DNA of 64,000 bases, taken from Phlegmacium glaucopus (taxonomy: Eukaryota > Basidiomycota > Agaricomycetes > Agaricales > Cortinariaceae). The position numbers and the translations under genes were made by a program. This document shows, piece after piece, positions 14,101 through 26,023 of the stretch (position 1 is its first letter; each line of letters opens with the position of its first letter). The notes beneath the pieces are model-generated. The model was not told the origin of the DNA, searched no databases, and worked only from the letters and a program-made list of their open reading frames with translations. The DNA is taken from the NCBI GenBank assembly GCA_015039465.1, contig MU130477.1:968910-1032909 (forward strand). Direction: 5' to 3'.

Positions 14101-14982
14101 AGTACCTAAAAAAAGATGGATATTGGCGTACACCGCTGCCAAATGTTGATGACGTACTGCAAAATTGCATATTTTTACTGCCAAGGGTGAAGGAAGGACT
14201 TCGCTCTCCAAGACGAGTTGCAACATTAGAACGGAAGCGGGGATTACGAACTTGGAAATTTCATTTGTTACTAATCACACTTATCCATCGATTACTATGG
14301 GCCATATCGCTGGGACGTTTGTGCCTTCAACGTTATAATTCATCGGTAAGCAGAGGAGTTCCGATGATACCGACGCCGCTGGAAAAAAAAGAACTTGGGA
14401 GGGCACAATGTGCTTTTAAAATTAGCTTTTCCTTTTGTGATTTGATAGTCACTGATGCAGCTGGGCGTCATTGTCGTTGGGCGAACACGTACCATTTCCC
14501 GTTTTAATGGTAAAGAAGAGGCACAGAACAAGCTTACATAATGCCTCAGCACCGCTCTTGTGTCTATGCGCATCAAATGCGCATACCAGTGGTTTCTCCT
14601 TATAACTTTCTACGATCAAGAGGCAGTGTCTGAGCTCGAATGCACTGTACTGCCTACTTACGAACAATTGATCTTCTATCGATGAAAGAATCTGCTGATA
14701 GAACTTTCGCAATTGTCCGGAGGTTAGCTTCGAGCTTGTTTTCATATGGGGTCGCTGTTCATCAAGCACACTACCTACTCAAGTGTATCCTAGCCTATCC
14801 ATCTTCGGTACTTTCTCCAACTGAATTTTCGGAGGCAAGACTGCTGAAGCACTCTTCCAAAGTAGGATTCGTACGTCCAAGTAGCAAACGGACCGTCGAC
14901 GGCACGTATATCCGCGTCTAAATCAGACGGTCGAACATCGCTTACGCTTCATCTTCTTAGGACCTTACATCACGGCACGCTC
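11140..14982. other. Long intergenic region after the Myb gene
   Basis: Apart from a short tandem repeat near 12.8 kb I see no supported gene. It includes the Myb 3' flank with T-rich tracts, a poly-A run near 11707-11722, and several unrelated short open frames. The most protein-like are 12869-13225 plus (118 codons) and 14449-14769 minus (106 codons). Neither is recognised and neither has a clear start context or splice sites. Confidence 0.45.
12735..12848. repeat. Imperfect direct repeat, two copies of about 45 bp
   Basis: The segment starting ATGATCCCAGGTTGGAGT at 12735 recurs at 12802, with small differences, and both copies end with a GCATCGACC-like tail. The copy spacing is 67 bp. It has no obvious relation to a gene and is probably a local duplication. 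Confidence 0.7.
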
Positions 14983-16845
14983 ATGATGTCTGAATTCAAG
15001 CCTGTTGTACTTACCCTTCCCTCTTCCTTTACTCCATCACTGGCGCTTGAAGTAAGTAACCATTATTCAAGGAACCCAAAGAGGTTGACCCATGGGAACT
15101 TTGTAACGTATAGATCCTTCCTTATGGGCTGACGATCCACAGGCTTTTGGTCAGAGATGACAATCGTGTGAGTTGGAATTCCGCCTGTTGTTGGCCTGTT
15201 GAAACGAACAACTGAGATCATTGAGCAGACTCATGATCTTGTTATTGGTCCCGAATTGTCTCATGACCACGTTACTCAAAAATACACCAACTCAGTTGTT
15301 GGGCGGTACGCCAATCGAGTGCCAGTTGGGACACATCCCTTGGAACGCGATGGGATCAAGAACAGTTTTACTGCTCTTTCAAATGGTGCGGTCAAAATTC
15401 GCCATTTCTTCGGCGAAACTCACCGTTTTTTTGTTTTTACAGAGAATGAGCTGGTCTCCCTTCATGGAGGGCCTGTAGGCTTCGATGCTGTCCCCTGGAC
15501 TTTATTATCCGAAGGAGATCACCCTACGCTATTCTCTGCTGCAGAGGTATCAAACCTTACACCCTCGGAATCCACTGTTCCGTCCTATGCCTTCTTCCGT
15601 TTAATCTCGGTTTCAGGAGATCAGGGTTTTCCAGGAAAACTGGTGATTGAAGCTCTCATAGCCCTCATTGGGCCTGTTATGCCGCAGGGTTCAGTTACTA
15701 CCTCTGCAGAAGACTCTGTGGGCAGCATCGTGATTGTGTATCGTGCGAAGTTGGACGAAGGACCTACCAAGGTCGTAACTCCAATAAACCTAACACAGGT
15801 AAGATTTTTCTTGCTTCCATTAGTGGATCTCTGATTCAGGTATATGTAGCACTGGGGCTTCAACCTCGATGCAAGCTTACAAGATGGACCTGATTACCTT
15901 TCAATTCAAAACTATATGCTCACTATCAAGGTTCGTTTACGATCTCATATTCCTATTATGAAAAGTCGACTGATTCCACTAAGGCTGATCGCATTGCCGA
16001 GCTCGGCCCTCACGCGCTTGCAACGGGCAGATTCGTCCCCATCTCTTCCCTCCCCTCACATGATCATAGTCCAAAAAGAATCGGGGACAGATTTCCTCCC
16101 GGCGGTTACGGTCAGTTCATCAATCTAATACCAAGTAGATGTCATTTCGCACAATTGACTTTTAAAAATATACACAGATGACTATTACGCTTTCACAAAT
16201 AAAGCTAGCATTCCCACTCGCATTCCCTTGTCGGACTTCAAAGAGAAATCAGATCTGCTAAAGGGTTTGCTTTGTCCCACGGGCAATGGAGGGGACAAAT
16301 ATCGCGTGGCACCTGTTGTCGAAGTATCTTCTGCAAAATCAGGCTTCAAGCTCGTTTTCGATACTAATCGTGAGCGCTTTCCTTCATTTTCACTCCTAAT
16401 ATTTTTTACTTGACTTATAGAGCATGGTGTCATGTTTTATTCTAACAATATGGCCGATCCTTCCAAAGGCGCGCGTAAGAAGATCCATGGAGGATCCGGG
16501 ATCCCCAATGGCGATGCATATGGTCATAGTAGTCAGTTATTTATATACTTGACTGTTTATTGATGATCCATTTCTGACGTCAGTTTTTTGTTTCTTCGAT
16601 TCAGGTGCTGTGTTCTTGGAGTTTCACCAGGTATGTTTTGAGTTGACTTTTTTTTTTTAACAGTTTTTTTCTGCATCGTTGGGTTTGGACTGAAGATTGA
16701 AACACTGATTTTTTAGCATCTTTCCGCCTTTCTTTTCGCGAACAACAATGATGCGGAAGATACGCTTCTCACGTCAGACGAATTATATCACAATTACGTT
16801 CGCTGTGATGTGAAATTCAACCAACATGTCCAGCCTGGAAACTAA
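14983..16845 (+). CDS. Aldose 1-epimerase (galactose mutarotase-like)
   Basis: Family members interconvert the alpha and beta anomers of aldoses in the cytosol, usually in galactose use. Visible family features are NSVVGRYANRV near the N-terminus, SLHGGPVGFD with the first catalytic-type His, TQHWGFNLDAS with the second His, and a C-terminal SAVFLEFHQ block carrying a Glu in the position expected of the catalytic base. Nine exons by eye are 14983-15051, 15114-15167, 15229-15798, 15850-15930, 15984-16110, 16178-16369, 16421-16531, 16605-16630 and 16717-16845. They total 1359 nt, that is 452 residues plus TAA, longer than bacterial GalM (about 350) but usual for this fungal branch. ATG 14983 is followed at once by a second in-frame ATG, so the start may be one codon later. 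No signal peptide is evident. Substrate preference cannot be told from sequence. Confidence 0.88.
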
Positions 16846-17715
16846 ACAATCAGTGGTTCTTTTGAAGGGATTAAACGTTTCAGTGCTGTCTCGAGTAATG
16901 TTTGATGTTCTATTGTCAGTGATAATTCTCGAAGTACTTATATTAAAATGTTTGACAGTAGATAAATAATATAACCCTTTTGGTCAAAACGAGTGATTCC
17001 TTCAAGAAAAAAGGAGTTTCTCATTCTTCAGAACTCGTAATGTGAGTTTTGTGAAAGATGTAGGGGTTTATTATACGCTGACTACCTTTTAGATAGGTTG
17101 ACACAAACGATTAACTTGATCTGCTGCTAAGAGGGCTCACCCCTGTGTTATAAGTCTCCAATTTCCATTGGGGTTTCCACCGTTCAAGTTTCAGCAAAAC
17201 TTACTGTGGAAGTTTCAAACTGTATACAAATTATGGTACATCCATTTAGGCTTTAGAGCCCTGTGGACAAATGGAAAATCGAACATTGATTTTCCAAGTG
17301 CCGAAGTGAAAAAAACCCATAATCAAATCCTTTTTCCCAACGTATACTGATCAGCTGATGCGTATATTCTGGGTAATTTACAAGAAAAACGTGCGTTGGG
17401 AGAATCCTTAGCCACAAGATGCGCCGTAGACATACATGCATGTCATGACAACTAATTAATTACCCCCCATAGACGAAGCATGTGTGTTATAAAGCTTAAT
17501 CTCGTAATAAATTTAGAGCAGAGGGCTGAGGATGCGTTGACCCTGATTGAACATTTGTAAAAGCCAATCAATCATCTGGGCATTAGTAATATTTTAAAGA
17601 TCGTTACCAACCTTCTTTACTTCCTCAAGAAGTATTCGAGGGTGGCGTTTTCAGCACCTGGAGCCCTTCTGTTATTTCGGACTTGGCCCTTCCGAGGGAT
17701 TTACAACTGGCAGGC
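16846..17715. other. Intergenic region after the epimerase gene
   Basis: AT-rich sequence with no open frame that looks coding. It leads into a tandem duplication and then the repeat island. Confidence 0.5.
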
Positions 17716-18090
17716 CTTCATCAAGGTTAATCCTTCATTCACGGGGAAGGCAGTATCCCCATACTACCCCATGTTTAAAAAGATTAAGGGTCGTTTCCCT
17801 CGGCTTAGTTACCAAGGTCGGTGTAGCTTAAACTATTACCATGAAAAGTGTTGGGGCCGAGGAAAAGTTGCTGGATTGGAGACATTGTGTCTCACTGCAG
17901 CTTCATCAAGGTTAGTCCCCTTCACGCACTGGCGCTCTACTACCCCTATACTCCATGTTCGAAAAAATCAGGGTCGCTTCCCTCCGCTTGGTTACAAAGT
18001 TTGTTAGCTCAAACTATTATCATGTCATCTAAAAAGTGTTGGGGCCGAGGAAAGGCAAGGTTGCTGGATTGGGGATCTAGACACGTTGTG
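17716..18090. repeat. Tandem duplication, two copies of about 186 bp
   Basis: The segment starting CTTCATCAAGGTTA at about 17716 is repeated from about 17902. Matching landmarks in each copy are TACTACCCC, AGGGTCG(T/C)TTCCCTC, AAACTATTA(C/T)CATG, AAGTGTTGGGGCCGAGGAAA and GTTGCTGGATTGG. The copies differ by substitutions and short indels, so the duplication is not recent. Open frames that cross it (for example 17642-18007) are not convincing genes. Confidence 0.8.
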
Positions 18091-18484
18091 TTTCTTTTGG
18101 AAATATTCATTGATTATCGCTCTCTTTGTGGCTTTGTTTATAAGTTCTCCCTGGCCTCTTGCCGGAGTGATTTTTTTGCGCCGACTTAGGACGCTATGTG
18201 GCTCACAGTGTTGTAAGGAGGTAGGGGAATCTCGAACCAGAAGTAGGTCCTGCCGGAGGCTGATTTTTTTGTTTCTTGACCATGGTAAAAATGGTGCTGA
18301 ATATGTATCATTGAGTAATGGTTTAATTTTCGGGTCCTGGAATAACCCAGACTGCAATGTGAGTATATCATACTATATGTAACATCTATCTATCTCTATA
18401 ATTTACAAGCCATGAACCCGTGCCTTTGGCACAGATTCAGGGCTTGCCGGGGGCTCCGCCCCCTGGACTCCTGGCTGCATCACA

Positions 18485-18650
18485 ACAGTGGGCTCAGTTG
18501 AAAATCCTAATAGCAAACTCAGTTTCAAATCCTAATGGTAGACCCAGTTTCAAATCCTAATGGTAGACCAATAGTAGAGGAAGTCTGATGTCCCAATAGT
18601 AGAAGAAGTCTGATATCCTAATAGTAGACAACACCTGATCTCCCAAGAGT
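18485..18650 (-). repeat. Subterminal ~24-bp repeats, inverted-arm copy
   Basis: About six degenerate copies of a unit whose plus-strand form is CAGTTTCAAATCCTAATGGTAGACC. They lie just inside the GC hairpin end and are inverse to the arrays at 21520-21966 and 24795-25078. Subterminal repeats beside a terminal inverted repeat are often transposase binding sites; that role is only inferred here. Confidence 0.7.
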
Positions 18651-18754
18651 CTGAGCAGAAGAGAGTATTCATATATCTGCCCATCCACCTAACACTCAGT
18701 CAACAAATCACAGCCCTTTGACAACACAAAATAGTCCATTTTATCACAAACACA

Positions 18755-19389
18755 TTCAAGGGGGCACCGGGATCAAAAAAAAATACCCGGGGTCGATTTA
18801 TTTTTTAAGCCAACTTTGGGTGGACTAACTAACTTATGTAATCAGGCACACATCTATATATGGCAATATGACGTCATCCTATCCTCACCTCCATGCTCAC
18901 TTGCCTCCCCTTGCCTCAGAAGACACCTCGCAAGCAGTGCAAACCTAATTCTGGGGCTCCAACTCTAGGTATTAGAGGTGATACTAACATCTCAGGTAAG
19001 TAATGCAGCACAATCCTACTTGATAATGTGGTACTTACCCATTGAGTTTCACAGCCAGACTGATTACATTTGATTGTGCCACCTGATCAACCATCAAGTA
19101 CCTGGGTGAAGGGATATTCAGTGCATTTCAAATTGCCTATAGATACTGGTTGTAAATAGTGTGATCACCCATAAAATATGAATATTACAGTCTTATCTAC
19201 CTACACCAGACCTATGCTACTAGAGAAACTCATTTCTGCACATCTTATGCATGTAGTAAGGCCTTAATAGCTTCAAATTGATGTTTTAAACCCTTGTTCT
19301 GGTGAAGTCCTTTTTTTTTTTTCAGGGCCTCCGGCTGGACTAACTAACCAGGTACTAGTCCGGCATTTCGATCCCGGTGCCCCCTTGAA
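18755..19389. mobile_element. 635-bp TIR element (MITE-like)
   Basis: It is bounded by a perfect 20-bp terminal inverted repeat, TTCAAGGGGGCACCGGGATC at 18755 and its complement ending at 19389. It is flanked by a 4-bp direct repeat CACA (18751-18754 and 19390-19393) that fits a target-site duplication. A GGACTAACTAAC motif lies near both ends in direct orientation. There is no coding capacity, so it is a non-autonomous DNA transposon inserted into the left arm. The superfamily cannot be assigned from a 4-bp duplication alone. Confidence 0.85.
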
Positions 19390-21519
19390 CACATTCTCTT
19401 TTATTTTCTACTCTCAAAAAAATCTCTAACCCATTTTTATAAATCCTACCCTATCTAAATAACTCAAATCAATTTATTTTGTCTCTTTTTCACTTAATTT
19501 ACACTTAAAATACTTCAATTTTCTGAACTTGAACACATCCAGAACCATCATAAATTATAAGAACTTTCTCTTTTCTCTTCCCAATTTATTTCTGCTTGAA
19601 TAATAATTAGTTCAAACTTTTACTCAAATACACCCCAATTATATCTGAGCATCTGAGACTATTCCCATCCACTCATCTACCCATCACAATCTTCAGAAGA
19701 GAGAGTCATCAACATGAGCATCTTGACCCATCATAAATTTATTCTTATCAATGTCGTAATATCATATTCTGTCCTGAGAACAGTTGTGAGATACCCTGAC
19801 ACAAACCCTATCATACATTGCCATACAGGAGTTTCGAAGAAAGGGATTGCTGTTGTCGTGTACATCCACAGTTACCAATCATAAATTCTTCTCTACCATT
19901 GCACATCCTACACTCACCACATAAATATTAATCACACTATTTCATCTATTTTTCACTTAATGTTCAGTTAAAGTACTGATATTTTTCTTTTTCTACATTT
20001 TCCTCATCTGAATCATCTATATACAAATCATGAACACACTCAGAACATCTTCCATAAGATCCCTTAAGCTTTGTTTTCTCTTCCTATTTTATTTCTACTT
20101 CCACCCTACCTTTTCAGTTCTTACTTTTTACTCACTCTGGTCATACTCTGTATGGCATCATTGAATGTCATTTATATTTTTCTCAATTTCAAAATTGTAG
20201 CTCCACACATATAATCCATCACACCCAACTTAATTTAATTTATCTCAATTTTTCATTTTCAAAATTCTCATGGTACAGTATTCCAATACCAAACACAGAA
20301 CCCTCATCTACATCTACCTGCCCCACTCATCTATACCCATCTGACTATATTCCCATCTTCATCCACCTCTCTGTCTTCATTTATCTTCTCTGTAACATGA
20401 TCATCACATGTCGTGACATAATGTGACATTGCAGTAACTTCCATCTAAATTTCGCTTTTTTGAGCTCCTATCTGCCTATCTGCTTACTATTTAATTAGCT
20501 GTGATATATATTGTCTTTTTCTGTGTTTTAATTTCGCATTTTTGAACAGCTATAACCTGTCTTTTGTAGTTCTGTTTTTCAATCAACAATAAACTCCTTT
20601 TTAAAGTGTATTTTTTTAATTTGAATTTTTGTTTGGTCTTTGTGTGGGGTATTCCATGGTAAATTTGTAGCCATTTATTTATCTACACAGTTGATTTAAA
20701 GATACAGAAATAGGACCATGGGATGAGAAGATATAATGTGAATAGGTGAGTGGGAACATAAGAAAAAGATTGAGAATTTGTCTGTTTCTGTGTTTTAATT
20801 TGAGGGAATGGGAGGATGGTTACAGAGAAGATAAATGAAGACAGAGAGGTGGATGAAGATGGGAATATAGTTAGATGGGTAAGATGAGTGAGGCAGGATG
20901 AGGGTTCGGTGTTTTGTATTGGAATACTGTACCATGAGAATTTTGAAAATGAAAGATTGAGATAAATTAAATTAAGTTGGGTGCTCTGGATTAAAGATTT
21001 GATATGTGTGGAGCTACAATTTTGAAATTGAGAAAAATATAAATGAGGTGAAAGTTCAATGATGGATACAGAGTATGACCAGAGTGAGTAAAAGGTAAGA
21101 ACTGAAAAGGTAGGGTGGAAGTAGAAATAAAATAGGAAGAGAAAACAAAGCTTAAGAGATCTTATGGAAGATGTTCTGAGTGTGTTTATAATTTGTATAT
21201 AGACGATTCAGATGAGGAAAATGTAGAAAAAGAAAAATATCAGTACTTTAAGTGAAAATTAAGTGAAAAATAGATGAAATAGTGTGATTAATTGAGTGAC
21301 GACATGTTTGATGGTAGAGAAGGATTTATAAAAATAGATTCAGGGAGTATATACTTTGAATTGTGTAACTACACTGTACAGGGAACTCTGGATTTTGTGT
21401 TGGGCTGAATGTGTGGATGACTGTGGTTTGTAATGCTCTGTCCTCATATATTTGTAGATATGTGTATTTTCTGATGGTGTTCAGGTGTTCAGGATGGGAA
21501 TACTCTGAGATGGTCAGAT

Positions 21520-21966
21520 GGGTCTACTATTGGGATATCAGACTGAGTCTACTATTGTGATATCAGTTTGAAGCTGGGTCTACTATTAGGATTTGAAATT
21601 GAATTTACTATCAGGATTTTGAACTGGGTCTACCATTAGGATTTGAAATTGAATTTACTATCAGGATTTTGAACTGGGTCTACCATCAGGATTTTGAACT
21701 GGGTCTATCATTAGGATTTGAAATTGAGTTTACTATCAGGATTTTGAACTGGGTCTACCATTAGGATTTTCAACTAAGCTTACTATTAGGATTTTGAACT
21801 GGGTCTACCATTAGGATTTGAAACTGGGTCTACCATTGGGATTTTGAACTGGGTCTATTATTAGGATTTGAAACTGAGTATACTATCAGAATTTGAAACT
21901 GGGTCTACCATTAGGATTTTTCACTGAGTCTACTATTGGGATTTACAACTGAGTCCACTGTTATGA
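21520..21966 (+). repeat. Subterminal minisatellite of copy A, about 18 units
   Basis: Tandem units of 24-26 bp close to ACTGGGTCTACCATTAGG plus ATTTTGA or ATTTGAA. Variants alternate between GGGTCTACC and GAGTTTACT types. The array ends at CTGAGTCCACTGTT, just before the GC hairpin end. Confidence 0.9.
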
Positions 21967-22053
21967 TGCAGCTGGGGTCCAGGGGGCAGAGCCCCCGGCA
22001 AGCCCTGAATCTGTGCTGTAGGTCGGAGCCGTGCCAAAGGCATGGGTTTATGG

Positions 22054-22624
22054 TGTTACATTCCGTCACACGTTACTCCAGTCCGACTCCGACGGAGTTG
22101 TTTCCGGTAGTCTGTACTCCATTCCAGTACTTTCCCTTGTCTCTGACTCTACTCCTCCTACGTCCGACTCCGAGACTTCTCCGTATCACTCTGACTCTTC
22201 CGACGATATCCCAAACACCTTACCACACCTTCGTCATAACAACCATTCCTTTGTCATCACTTTCCCACTATCAGTCAGCACACCAGCCATGGATTATTCA
22301 CCCAAGAATGCAGGACCTTTTCCGGGAGCAGAACACAGCACTTATATTTATATTCTATATTTCGGTTGCAATTCCTTTTATATTTAAAGTACTCGAACTT
22401 GTATGTTTTCCCTCAGTTCGAATATCAACTTTGTTTCCTCCTCTTGTTCGTCCTCTAAGTCACTGAGGTCTTCCGTCTTATTACTTCTTCTTCCGTTCCA
22501 AAATCAGGACACCTTAGGAGCTGGGCAGCACAGCACACACGCTGAGGCCAACGTCCTTTCCGCTTACTGTTCCGATTCCGTTCCGGAGTAACTCCGACGT
22601 GACTTCCTTGTTTTAAACTTAACA
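22054..22624. mobile_element. Solo LTR, 571 bp
   Basis: It starts TGTTACATTCC and ends AAACTTAACA, with TGTTA/TAACA as inverted ends. The flanks are TATGG (22049-22053) and CATGG (22625-22629). The uninterrupted sister site in copy B reads TTCATGGCTTGTC near 25190, so the insertion is a 5-bp duplication of (C/T)ATGG with one later change. There are no internal retrotransposon genes, so it is a recombined solo LTR. Open frames across it (for example 21936-22466) are not genes. Confidence 0.85.
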
Positions 22625-22779
22625 CATGGCTTGTCTATAATGAATGCAATGATGCCTGGGAAAGTGATTGGTTTGTAAGCCTTAGATAAGTGACTGGATT
22701 TATCTGTAAGCATTTTGATAATTGGTCAGCTGCTCCCACACCATCGTCCCATTATATACATGACAAAGGTAGCCCAGTG

Positions 22780-25390
22780 TCACAAACATCACATATCGTG
22801 ACATATCGTGACATCACAGTAACCTGGCTTCAAATTTGGGTTCTTTTGTAGGATGCTAATGTTGTATTTTTGAACATTACCATCTAATATACTTACTATT
22901 TAGTTGGCTGTGATATATATTGTCTTTTCTGTGTGTTAATTTCGCATTTTTGAACAGCTATAACCTGTCTTTTGGGATCTGTTGTAATTCTTTTTTTCAA
23001 TCCAGGGTGTATTTTTTAAATTTAAATTATTTTTTTGGTAAGCTGCTGTACCCATTTATTTCTCTACACAGTTGATTTAAAGATAAAGAAATAGGAACAT
23101 GGAATGAGAAGATATGAAAATAATATACACACTTAATGTGAGAGATAGGTGAGTGGGAACATAAGATTGGAAGATGAATAGAGATTCTGTCTGTTTCTGT
23201 GTTTTAATTTGAGTGAATGGGAGGATGGTTACAATAACAATGTGAGTGGGAAGATAAATCAAGACAGAGAGGTGGATGGAGATGGGAGGGAATATGGTTA
23301 GATGAGTAAGGTGGTGGTAAGATGAGGATGAGAATTATGAAAATGAAAGTTTGAGATAAATTGGATTAAGTTAGGTGTGATGGATTTAAAGATAAAGAAA
23401 TAGGAACATGGGATGAGAAGATATAGGAATATGAGGTTAACATAAAAATAATATACACACTTAATATGACAGATAGGTGAGTGGGAACATAAGAAAATGT
23501 CAGATAAATTGAGGATAAAAAACAAGATTGGGAGATGAATAGAGTTATTTTGAGATTCTGCCTGTTTCTGTGTTTTAATTTTGAGTGAATGGGAGGATGG
23601 TTACAATAAAAATGTGAGTGGGAAGATAAATCAAGACAGAGAGATGGATGGAGATGGGAATATGGTTAGATGGGTATAGATGAGTGGGGCAGGTAGGTGG
23701 TAAGATGAGGGTTCTGTGTTTTGTATTGGAATGCTGTACCATGAGAATGTTGAAAATGAAAGTTGAGATACATTGAATTAAATTAAATTAAGTCAATGTA
23801 TAATAGATACATAGTGAGTAAAAAGTAAGAACTAATTATTTCTGAAAAGGTAGGGTGGAAGTAGAAATAAAATAGGAAGAGAAAATGCTTGAGGGATATT
23901 ATAGATGTTCTGAATGTGTTCATGATTTGTGTAGATGATGAAAGAGATGAGTACTTTAACTGAAAATTAAGTGAAAAATAGATAAAATAAAAGAATTGGG
24001 AATGGTGTGATCTGTTTCTGTGTTTTAATTTGAGGGAATGGGAGGATGGTTACAGAGAAGATAAATGAAGACAGAGGTGGATGGAGATGGGAATATAGTT
24101 AGATGGGTATAGATGAGTGGGGCGGGTCGATGAGGCTTCTGTGTTGTGTATTGGAATACTGTACCATGAGAATTTTGAAAATGAAAAATTGAGATAAATT
24201 AAATTGAGTTAGGTGCTCTGGATTAAAGATTTGATATGTGTGGAGATACAATTTTGAAATTGAGAAAAATATAAATGAGGTGAAAGTTCAATGATGGATA
24301 CAGAGTATGACCAGAGTGAGTAATTATTTCTTAGAAGGTAGGTGGAAGTGGAAATAAGATAGGAAGAGAAAACAAAGCTTAAGGGATCTTATGGAAGATG
24401 TTCTGTATATAGATGATTCAGATGAGGAAAATGTAGAAAAAGAAAAATATCAGTACTTTAACTGAAAATTAAGTGAAAAATAGATGAAATAGTGTGATTA
24501 ATATTTATGTGGTGAGTGTAGGATGTGCAATGGTAGAGAAGAATTTATGATTGATAACTGAGGATGTACATGACAACAGCAATCCCTTTCTCTGAAACTT
24601 CTGTATGGCAATGTATGATAGGGTTTGTGTCAGGGTATCTCACAATTGTTCTCAGGACAGAATATGATATTATGACATTGATAAGAATAAATTTATGATG
24701 GGTCAAGATGCTCATGAACAACTGATGATGATTATTGGCTATATTTGATGATGGGTAGATGAGTGGATGGGAATAGTCTGAGATGCTCAGATGGGTCTAC
24801 TATTGAAATATCAGACTGAGTCTACTATTGGGATTTGAGACTGAGTCAACTATTGGGATATCCAACTGAGTCTACCATTAGGATTTGAAATTGAATTTAC
24901 TATCAGGATTTTGGACTGGGTCTACCATTAGGATTTTGAACTGGGTCTACCATTAGGATTTGAAACTGAGTCTACTATTAGCATTTGAAACTGAGTTTAC
25001 TATCAGGATTTTGAACTGGGTCTACCATTAGGATTTTTCACTGAGTCTACTATTAGGATTTTTCACTGAGTCCACTGTTGTGTGATGCAGCCAGGGGTCC
25101 AGGGGGCAGAGCCCCCGGCAAGCCCTGAATCTGTGCTGGAGGTTGGCGAAGCGAAGCAGAGCCATGCCGACGGCATGAGTTCATGGCTTGTCTATAATGA
25201 ATGCGACAACGGCCTGGGAATGTCAGGGGTATCATTGATGTCGGTTTTATGTCTAAGCATTTATAAGCATTATATAAGCATTTGTAAGCATTTGTAATAT
25301 TTTTATAATTGGTCAGCTGCTCCCACACCATTGTCCCATTATACTGTTAGCCCAGTGTCACGAACATCACAAATAGTGACGAATCATGGC
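22780..25390 (+). repeat. Direct copy B of the composite unit
   Basis: A second, longer copy. It has an internal partial duplication: the stretch around 23070-23310, with GATTTAAAGATAAAGAAATA and GAGTGGGAACATAAGA, recurs around 23375-23670. It ends with the GC hairpin and GCATGAGTTCATGGCTTGTC near 25198, followed by sequence shared with the tail of copy A up to about 25390. Confidence 0.75.
24795..25078 (+). repeat. Subterminal minisatellite of copy B, about 12 units
   Basis: Same unit and same ending (CTGAGTCCACTGTT) as the array at 21520-21966, but with fewer copies. This shows that the array expands or contracts between element copies. Confidence 0.9.
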
Positions 25391-26023
25391 AAGCTCTGCC
25401 TTTTTCGGTCATCTCTGCCAATCTGCTGATGCTGATATGATAAGAACTGTTCCATTCATCATTCCTTTCTTTCCTCCCCTCCTCACAGTTGTTCTGGGGT
25501 TCTGTTCAAAAGCCCCTCTTCCTCTATACTCTTAAGAGACCCGGATCCCAGGGTTAAGGGAGTGTGTGAGGGTGATTATCCCTAGCCCTTGCACATTAAA
25601 CAGAGCCTTTACAGGGACCTAAACACTGTGGAAGTGTTAGCTGTAGTATAGTTTTTCTGTATCCCCTGGCATTGGGTGGCCCAGTTGGGTGAATACTGCT
25701 GGGAAGGTTGACTGTTAGTAGTCATCACCTGGGACAACCATTTGGACCCTGGGTTAGTGTAGCTTGGTAGTTAGTAAAAAAACAAAAAAGTAGAATAGTA
25801 GCAGTGTCAAGTGGCTGTTGATTTGAACTGCTTCATCATTCCCAGCTCTTCCTCTTTTCAGGTTACTCAGCTGCTTGGAAAGACAGAGCATTCTGTAGGA
25901 AATTCCTCCATTTCAATTTTTTCTGTTCTTTTTTTTTTAAAAAAAAACCTTTAAAAAAATGTATGTTTTTTGTTGATTGAATATTAATTGAATATTAATT
26001 GTTTTATTATTATTATTATACAG
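25391..26023. other. Non-coding stretch in the repeat island
   Basis: No gene seen. A long A/T homopolymer tract lies at about 25930-25960, just upstream of the exon fragments at 26024. Confidence 0.5.

Larger units (their letters stand above)
18405..20460 (-). repeat. Left inverted arm of the composite repeat
   Basis: The reverse complement of this arm aligns with 20770-22053 and, over more of its length, with about 24000-25198. For example, the block around 19790-19960 matches 24480-24650 in inverse orientation, including a CATACATTGCCATACAG-type stretch. It is interrupted by a 635-bp TIR element at 18755-19389. Confidence 0.75.
20405..22840 (+). repeat. Direct copy A of the composite unit
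   Basis: It begins with the CATCACATGTCGTGACAT region and a GCTGTGATATATATTGTC motif, then runs through purine-rich sequence to the ~24-bp repeats and the GC hairpin end. The same order recurs in copy B from about 22780. Copy A is interrupted by a 571-bp solo LTR. After the LTR it resumes with CATGGCTTGTCTATAATG, which also follows the end of copy B. Confidence 0.75.
18405..25390. mobile_element. Composite non-coding repeat: inverted arm plus two direct copies
   Basis: An AT-rich region without coding capacity. Its left end reads ACAAGCCATGAACCC and is followed by a GC hairpin (GGGGGCTCCGCCCCC). The reverse complement of this end occurs at about 21970-22053 (continuing at 22625 after a solo LTR) and again at about 25090-25198. 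The left arm (about 18405-20460) is the inverse of the right arms of both copies. It looks like a non-autonomous fold-back or long-TIR element that was duplicated. No transposase frame is present. CTATAAT lies next to the ends on both sides, but no clean target-site duplication can be fixed. The class of the mobilising enzyme is unknown. Confidence 0.7.

Noticed and set aside
21936..22466. 176-codon plus-strand frame
   Set aside because: It crosses the boundary between the composite repeat and the solo LTR, so it cannot be an old gene.
18405..25390. Helitron interpretation of the hairpin ends
   Set aside because: Ends are inverted repeats rather than a 5' TC and a 3' hairpin-CTRR, and no Rep/helicase sequence is present.
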